Source: Chara braunii
Taxonomy: Eukaryota > Streptophyta > Charophyceae > Charales > Characeae
Assembly: GCA_003427395.1 (NCBI GenBank)
Contig: BFEA01000176.1
Coordinates: 74,236-96,438 of the forward strand
DNA: 22,203 nucleotides
Direction of reading: 5' to 3'
Under the pieces are notes generated by a model, which saw only the letters and a program-made list of their open reading frames with translations, made no database searches and was not told where the DNA came from. Shown here in pieces: positions 17,242-22,203 of this stretch (position 1 is the first letter of the stretch; each line of letters begins with the position of its first letter). Position numbers and translations under genes: made by a program.

Positions 17242-18095
17242 GTTTTCCAGTGGATTTGGGAGACAGTAAAAGCGCCTTTCGTTTTTTTCCCGGGGAGTGT
17301 GATTCTCCTTGAATTCCTGTGCTGACGAGGGCGTCAGTGTGAAATGTGATTTATGTGTGATGAGTAGAGAGCCACACAGGGAAGGAGGTGGGTTAGACAC
17401 ATGGGCACTGGGGAACTGGCTGGTGAAAGACAGAGGGTATCACTAGATGCATCGATGGTTTCTCGCCAAGAGGATGCAGTGTTGACTGCAACCTCAGCTT
17501 GCGACCTCAGTCTCTGGAACTTGCGCGGTGTTTGTTGCAAGCTTCGTGGTGTCATGTCTGAAGATGTTTTATGCCAGGGAGTATGAGGGATGGGCACACA
17601 AGTGAATAGGGATTATTGGAAACTCAGGCGAACGACAATTGGGTTGGGGGGAGTTTGCTTTCGAGATTTTTCTTCGGTACAAGAGTAATATGACCATTTG
17701 TAGGTGTAGAAGGAAAAAAACACTGGATGTATACATTTCGGTACTCTTTCGAGTATGGGAACTTCCGTGAGTTTTTCATTGCCTTTTTTTGTTGTATCCA
17801 TAGTGTCGCCGAGTAAGCCGAATGAGGATGTCCCCACCCCCCCACCCCCCCAAGAAAAAAAGTAAAAATGAAGAAAAGGGGATGAGAATCTCCGTTGGGC
17901 GCTGGTTTTCAATTGAAGCGGATTACTGTTAGTTCTTCCATCATGCTTATTCAACATCCTCGCAATGCTTGGCAACTAGTGTAAAAGGAAACACAAAAGG
18001 GGACATCATACTCTTTCGCTTCTGCCGACGTGATAATTTTCTGGATATGCATGTCACTATGTGCCCAACTCTGTGGTAAATGTACTTGCAGGTCA
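17242..18095. other. Gene-free stretch with a C-rich, G-quadruplex-capable spot
   Basis: No supported gene. At 17832-17851 the plus strand has C4-A-C7-A-C7, so the minus strand could fold a G-quadruplex. Confidence 0.5.
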
Positions 18096-18208
18096 GGAGG
18101 TGGAAATAAATACTGTGTAAAGCTTCCTCTCTTGAAAGCAATCCAGCACTGCCACCCCATGTGGTCGGACCCACGTATGTGGCAAAATACGAGGATGACT
18201 TGTGGCTA

Positions 18209-18313
18209 CTGTCTTCACCCGAATAGAATGCCCGGTCATTATAGCCGTATTTGGTGCAATTTTCAGTCTACATACAGTGATAATCACCGGGCGTTCTATT
18301 CGGGTGAAGACGG
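18209..18313. mobile_element. Foldback MITE-like element, copy 1 (105 bp)
   Basis: The two halves are inverted repeats. The left arm CTGTCTTCACCCGAATAGAA continues for about 42 bases and pairs with the right end with about six mismatches. TA flanks both sides (18207-18208 and 18314-18315), matching the target duplication of Tc1/mariner-type (Stowaway-like) MITEs. The loop contains TTGGTGCAATTTTCAGTC. No transposase is encoded. Confidence 0.85.
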
Positions 18314-18485
18314 TATGGGTAAATGAAGAGTAAGAAATTCTAAGAACCAATTGTCCGAGTATTATTTGAACATTCAGCATATTTGTTGTCCTCCGTACAC
18401 CCGTCAATTACTGTTGACTGGCACGCCATGGTTCAAAATTCAAACCCTGATGGAATCAGGTCAGTAAAATAACTCCGAATTAAGC

Positions 18486-18500
18486 GGGGGGGGGGGGGGG
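18486..18500 (+). repeat. G15 homopolymer
   Basis: Fifteen consecutive G follow TAAGC. The run could support quadruplex folding and is prone to sequencing error. Confidence 0.9.
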
Positions 18501-18845
18501 AGGAAACAAATCCTGTGTAAACCTGCATCTCTCAAAAATAATCCAGCAGTGCAATGATTGCACGCATAGTGTATAGCTAAGATGGTGTGCAGTGAAAACT
18601 CTACAGATTGTACAGATTGGTGTGGCCGGACCCACCAACAGCCGTTGCATCATGAAATCTCAGATTCTTAACTCGCCGCAAATCACAAGAAGATGCATCT
18701 CTCTCCTGCGATGACAGCTGTTACTCTAGGAATGAGGTCCTCTTTAGCAGGAGATCCATATCTTTTGTACGGTTGAGCTGGAGATTCAGCCGGTGCGCGG
18801 ATGGTACATCAATGGTTCCATTGAAGCTCTTGGATGGATGGTCAA

Positions 18846-18950
18846 CAGTCTTCCCCCGAATACAACGTACGGTCATTATAGCTGTATCTGGACTGAAAGA
18901 TGCCTCGAATACGGCTATAATGACCGTGCGTTGTATTTGGGGGAAGACTG
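18846..18950. mobile_element. Foldback MITE-like element, copy 2 (105 bp)
   Basis: The left arm begins CAGTCTTCCCCCGAATACAA and matches the reverse complement of the right end at about 39 of 42 positions, the most perfect of the three copies. It is exactly as long as copy 1. The right flank is TA and the left flank AA, a possible decayed TA duplication. Its core matches copy 1 in the opposite orientation (GGACTGAAAGATGC). Confidence 0.87.
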
Positions 18951-19256
18951 TAGCACGGAAGCTGAGTAGTCCAGATGGTTCAGCAGAGTGTCCTGATTGT
19001 TCAGGTGATCTAGACGGTATCTAGATGCTGTGGAAATCCAGTAGGAGAGCCAGAGTGCTGGTGTGAGGATCTAATGTCCACGAGTGTCTGACAGCATCTG
19101 GCGACTCAGTCATGATAGTGAGATAAGGTCAGGCGATGGTCTACATAATGTTGTGCAACGATCGTGCTAAAAGCAGTGCACAACCAAAGCCCCAAATGGC
19201 GGGGTAGTCCCAAATGGAATCCGTCTTGCTAAACTTGCAAAGCCTGGTGGTAACAC

Positions 19257-19319
19257 ATGCTCGAGGTGCGGAGAACCAAGATCCCAACCGACTATGTGGC
19301 ATGCATAGATATTGAGACG

Positions 19320-19321
<2 letters not shown>
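19257..19321. other. Non-coding flank of compound microsatellite
   Basis: A short frame starting at 19257 runs into the GT/AG repeat and is not protein-like. I do not call it a gene. Confidence 0.4.
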
Positions 19322-19364
<43 letters not shown>

Positions 19365-19420
19365 TGTGTGTGTGAGAGAGAGGGAGGGAGAGAGAGGGAG
19401 AGAGAGGGAGAGAGAGAGAT
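19322..19420. repeat. Compound (GT)n-(AG)n microsatellite
   Basis: GT repeats with one TTTG interruption (19322-19374) pass directly into AG/GGGAG repeats up to about 19420. Confidence 0.97.
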
Positions 19421-19768
19421 CATTTCCGACCTTTGCGTGGAGAGAGAGGTTGAAGATCCCGGCTGACTTCTTTCTCGCCCATGGAATATAATATAGCAGA
19501 GGTCAGCCCTGCCAGATGTACTTGTAGTGGTCCATGTTATGGAAGTATGGTATGAACCAGAAGTGGTTATTTGCACCCTTGTCAAGGAATCTGATGGCTG
19601 AGGCTTGTTCAGGTAAAGATCTCTGCAGTTACAGCCTGAAAGGAGCTTCATGAGAGGGGTGTCCTGAGGTTTGAAAAAAAAGAAGTGAAGCCAACCCCTG
19701 GATGGTTCATACTACGAACCTTGTTAGGCGGGGTGGGGTTGGCACGCACAGCAGGTGTCAGCCCGGGG

Positions 19769-19866
19769 TTCAAAAAGGCCGAAAAGTGCCCCGACAGCTC
19801 TTGATTCAGATCTGCAGCTTGCGATTTCGAAAAGGGCGAAAAGTGGCCAGGCAACTCTTCATGTAG
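19769..19866 (+). repeat. Short tandem duplication, about 58 bp period
   Basis: TTCAAAAAGGCCGAAAAGTG (19769) recurs as TTCGAAAAGGGCGAAAAGTG (about 19827). The copies are followed by CC..GACAGCTCTTGATT and CC..GGCAACTCTTCATG. Confidence 0.75.
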
Positions 19867-19893
19867 CTCTGGCCAGTCGTTTTAGTTTCTGGG

Positions 19894-19997
19894 CTGTCTT
19901 TACCCGAATAGAACACCCAGTCATTATCATGTATCTAGACGGGAAGTTGCACCAATTACAGTCATAATGCCTGGCCGTTCTATTCGGGTGAAGACGG
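19894..19997. mobile_element. Foldback MITE-like element, copy 3 (104 bp)
   Basis: The left arm CTGTCTTTACCCGAATAGAA pairs with the right end TTCTATTCGGGTGAAGACGG. The inner part is less well paired than in copy 2. The core GTTGCACCAATTACAGTC is the reverse complement of the copy 1 core. Flanks are GG and CA, so no TA duplication remains. Confidence 0.83.
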
Positions 19998-20503
19998 CAG
20001 GAGAGTAAGAGGCATCTTGCATCATTTTCTTAGTGCGTTATGTTTTATTCTCTGGCGCCCCCTCCCATGTACCTGAGTTGAAGGTGTTCTTGTTACGAAT
20101 GTCGAGATCGAAAAGGTATGGCACAAGACTTGTTCGCATATTATTATTTACTGAATTTTAGAAACGTAGTCAAATAATTTCATTTTGGTTTTTCTTATTG
20201 GGAAAAGTGCGGTTGGAGTAGGCGAACAGCAGTTTTTTTCTTTTCTTTTTCTTCTGTCTTTCTTTGGCGGTGAAGGAGTATTCCTCGTATCCCTTTTCAA
20301 AGTGTTGACAAATGGACACGAGACCAGATGGACTCCAGTACACTTCACATCCTAGAATCCCCCTATCATCGTTTTTTTCTTTTTTCCCTGTCGTGAATCA
20401 TGGCGAATACATTTCTCCTATCTGCACAACTTTGCTTCATTGCTGGGCAAACAGGACTGAAGTATTTGCTACACTGGTGTTCTTCAGCTATGAGATTGAT
20501 ATA
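19998..20503. other. No feature recognised
   Basis: The stretch is T-rich with short pyrimidine runs. No gene or RNA is supported. Confidence 0.45.
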
Positions 20504-20509
20504 GTCTGT

Positions 20510-20523
20510 AGCTCAGTTGGGGG
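20510..20523 (+). promoter_or_regulatory. Pol III A-box-like word
   Basis: TAGCTCAGTTGG is identical over 12 bases to the A box of the SINE-like unit at 12049. No good B box follows within 80 bases. It lies about 50 bases upstream of the rRNA-like fragment. Confidence 0.3.
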
Positions 20524-20564
20524 GTCCATCCAAAGTTGATTTGCGAGGTAAGGAGGGCAAAAAG

Positions 20565-20731
20565 GTCCTAGGGTTTGAAAGACGAATCGAACCGTCTAGT
20601 AGCTGGTTCGCTCCGAAGTTTTGCTTGGATATCTGAAGCTGTGGAACATGTTTTTTATTGGCTAAAGCGAATCACTAGAGGCCTCAGGGTGGAAACACCC
20701 TGGACCTAATCTCCATCTTAAAATAAGTAAG
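20565..20731 (+). rRNA. Partial, divergent eukaryotic LSU (25S/28S) rRNA-like fragment
   Basis: The sequence tracks the conserved domain II core of cytosolic large-subunit rRNA collinearly over about 165 bases. The best part is GAAAGACGAATCGAACCGTC, then TAGTAGCTGGTTCGCTCCGA. GGATATCTGAAGCT, CTAAAGCGAATCACTAGAGG, a hairpin, GGACCTAATCTCC and TTAAAATAAGTAAG follow. From memory, yeast and plants have GAAAGACTAATCGAACC and GGTAAAGC(G/C)AATGATTAGAGG at these places. The hairpin CAGGGTG-GAAA-CACCCTG (20685-20702) is perfectly paired even though its bases differ from those I recall. Flanks do not continue the rRNA. The wording is eukaryotic cytosolic, not bacterial or organellar. It is probably a pseudogene or rRNA-derived repeat, with a divergent functional fragment as the less likely alternative. 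Confidence 0.8.
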
Positions 20732-21353
20732 GTTTCAGGAAAAAACATGCCAGAATGGGGGTTGGTTTGTGAAGTAGATATAATGCTCGAGCCTGGCGCC
20801 TGATGTACCCAAGTAATGTGGCCTGCTTGAATGTGCCTCAACTGGGGCTGGGCAGGGCTTTCAAGGCTTCGCGCTTGGCACTGCCTAGCCCGGTGCCTAG
20901 AACTACTGTCTGGTTGAAGTCGCCGTCTGGTCGAAAACAGGTCTCCAAACTATAACTTCTGACTCAGCCGGATATTGGGCTTTGTCCTGAGCAGTCAGAA
21001 CCCAGCCTTACCTTCCAAGTGGGCAATGGGTCGCCAAAGGGGGGTTGGGGGTTATAAAGAGGTTTTAAAGGGGCTCAAAGGGGCATACCCCGACTTTTGT
21101 TCCTGTTTTATTTTTATCTTGAAACGAGTAAGGAATTTTAAGGAGGCCCTCAGCCAAAAGTTGTTAGTATATCAATTTTACGCAGCATTCTTTTATCCAT
21201 ACGTCTCCGGAGTGGCCTAGGACCATTCCCTTCCGGCTGGGCAAAGAAAAGAAGAAAAAAAGTAAATTTTATTTCTAATTTGGCAAAGGATTCTGTTGTC
21301 CCTCTGAGGCAAAACTTGTTCAGTGTATTTTTCTGCACAACGTAGTTTTTTTT
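20732..21353. other. No gene recognised; one imperfect hairpin
   Basis: GGGCTGGGCAG near 20846 can pair with CTGCCTAGCCC near 20881, with one G-U pair. No clear continuation of rRNA is seen. The 20975-21220 frame has no motif and I do not call it. Confidence 0.4.
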
Positions 21354-21840
21354 TGGATGTTTTGGGTTGTTTCTTTTCACAGGGACCTTCCCGGGGTTGT
21401 TTTTTTTCACAGGGACCTTCCCTGTTTTTTTTTTTTTTTTCACAGGTACCTTCCCGTTTTTTTTGTTTTTTTAACAGGGACCTTCCCGGGTTGTTTGTTT
21501 TCACAGGGACCTTCCCGACGGTTGCTCCGCCGGGCGGTCTAGTGAACCAAGGTGACCCAGGCCGTCTGGTTGGTATCGCAGTTTGTCCAGAAATTTTCTA
21601 GGCTGTGCAGCCCAGGCAGATCGCTCAGGGGTTGGATGTTTTGGGTTGTTTTCTTTGGGTGTTTTTTCTTTGGGTGTTTTTTCTTTTTCTTTTTTTCACA
21701 GGGACCTTCCTGACCCTTGCTTGACCGGGTGGCCCAGTCAACAAAGGTGACCCAGGCCGCCTGGTTGGTAATGCAGTTTGTCCATAATTTTTCTAGGCTA
21801 CTTGGCTCGCTGGCCGTGCAGTCCAGGCAGGTCTCCCGGG
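21354..21840 (+). repeat. Duplicated module with poly-T/CACAG array
   Basis: GGATGTTTTGGGTTGTTT begins two modules (about 21354 and 21635). Both run through poly-T, CACAGGGACCTTCC, GGTGACCCAGGCCG(T/C)CTGG, GCAGTTTGTCCA and TTTTCTAGGCT. In the first module the T-run plus (C/A)ACAGG(G/T)ACCTTCCC is itself repeated five times at 29-33 base spacing (AG ends at 21382, 21412, 21445, 21477, 21506). The second module has one copy (21701). Confidence 0.9.
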
Positions 21841-21884
21841 GGTCCTCATGGGGCTTGCTGTTCAGGCAAAATTCAGTCCATATC

Positions 21885-22055
21885 ATACTTGCGGTGCATT
21901 TGTGTGCTGCGCCATGTGCACATGACTGGTGCGCGCTCACCGCGCCCATGGCGCATAGGTGCGCTATGCTCGTGCGCGCACTACTCATGCGCCGTGCGCT
22001 GATGCGCTCTCTCCTGCAGGCCATGCACCAGTGTGGTGCGCCAAATGCGCTGCCT
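21885..22055. other. CpG-dense TGCGC/GCGC block
   Basis: About 16 CpG dinucleotides and many TGCGC words fall within 165 bases, with short palindromes such as GCGCCCATGGCGC. Neighbouring DNA is much poorer in CpG. No gene is evident. It ends in a T-rich run (22054-22079). Confidence 0.7.
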
Positions 22056-22123
22056 TTTTTTTTTCTTTTTTTTTTTTTGTTGGGTGCTTCCACCACCCGT
22101 TTGAACTTCGACTCATTGGAAAG

Positions 22124-22125
<2 letters not shown>

Positions 22126-22187
<62 letters not shown>
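22126..22187. repeat. (TC)31 microsatellite
   Basis: A pure TC run of 62 bases near the window end, complementary to the AG tracts at 1-82 and 16348-16425. Confidence 0.98.
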
Positions 22188-22192
<5 letters not shown>

Positions 22193-22203
22193 AAACATTC
22201 TTA

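Larger units (their letters stand above)
18096..18552 (+). repeat. Dispersed repeat pair (18096-18152 and 18499-18552)
   Basis: GGAGG..AAATA..CTGTGTAAA..CTGCATCTCT-like sequence ending AATCCAGCA(C/G)TGC occurs twice. Each copy is followed downstream by TGTGG(T/C)CGGACCCAC (about 18160 and 18622) and later by a foldback element. The two regions therefore look like diverged copies of one larger unit. Confidence 0.7.

Noticed and set aside
20934-20960. Further LSU rRNA piece (CAGGTCTCCAA)
   Set aside because: Only about ten bases match a conserved LSU word and the position is not collinear with the fragment at 20565-20731.
21539-22198. Minus-strand open frame of 219 codons
   Set aside because: Its start is a translated TC microsatellite (alternating Arg-Glu), and it continues through Lys-rich poly-T and duplicated non-coding modules.

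Overview
This is eukaryotic, intron-style, gene-poor DNA dominated by decayed mobile elements and local duplications. The first third carries one long, heavily broken Ty3/gypsy LTR retrotransposon of the chromovirus type (Gag, protease, reverse transcriptase, RNase H, integrase, chromodomain). The Gag start, the Pol wording and long AG/GT microsatellites suggest a streptophyte green alga, possibly Chara. That assignment is inference from remembered family resemblance, not proof.

Layout. 1-82 is a pure AG microsatellite. 83-1063 is a purine-rich leader with a TTGAC-rich array. 1064-6476 is the retroelement coding remnant, split by stops, frameshifts and internal deletions. 6541-6553 is a polypurine tract, followed by an LTR-like region with a TATA box at 7087 and a 31-bp tandem repeat. 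I could not find a matching 5' LTR.

7.3-15.1 kb has no convincing complete gene. It is a patchwork of divergent tandem duplications (about 90-400 bp), a tRNA-derived SINE-like unit near 12.05 kb and two possible exon fragments near 12.5 and 12.8 kb. At 15.29 kb a 50-codon frame encodes a perfect CCHC zinc knuckle, inside a segment flanked by 15-bp direct repeats. 16.05-16.28 kb weakly resembles the TATA/R part of the LTR and is followed by a second AG microsatellite.

18-20 kb holds three copies of a roughly 105-bp palindromic (foldback) element, best read as a MITE family. At 20.57-20.73 kb is a fragment of eukaryotic cytosolic-type large-subunit rRNA (domain II) that is divergent yet keeps a fully paired GAAA-capped hairpin. 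21.35-21.84 kb is a duplicated module with six copies of a poly-T/CACAG motif resembling 3' splice acceptors. A CpG/GCGC-rich block and a CT microsatellite close the window.

No operon or working pathway is visible. The strongest candidates for something undescribed are the rRNA-like fragment, the foldback family and the unclassified zinc-knuckle element.
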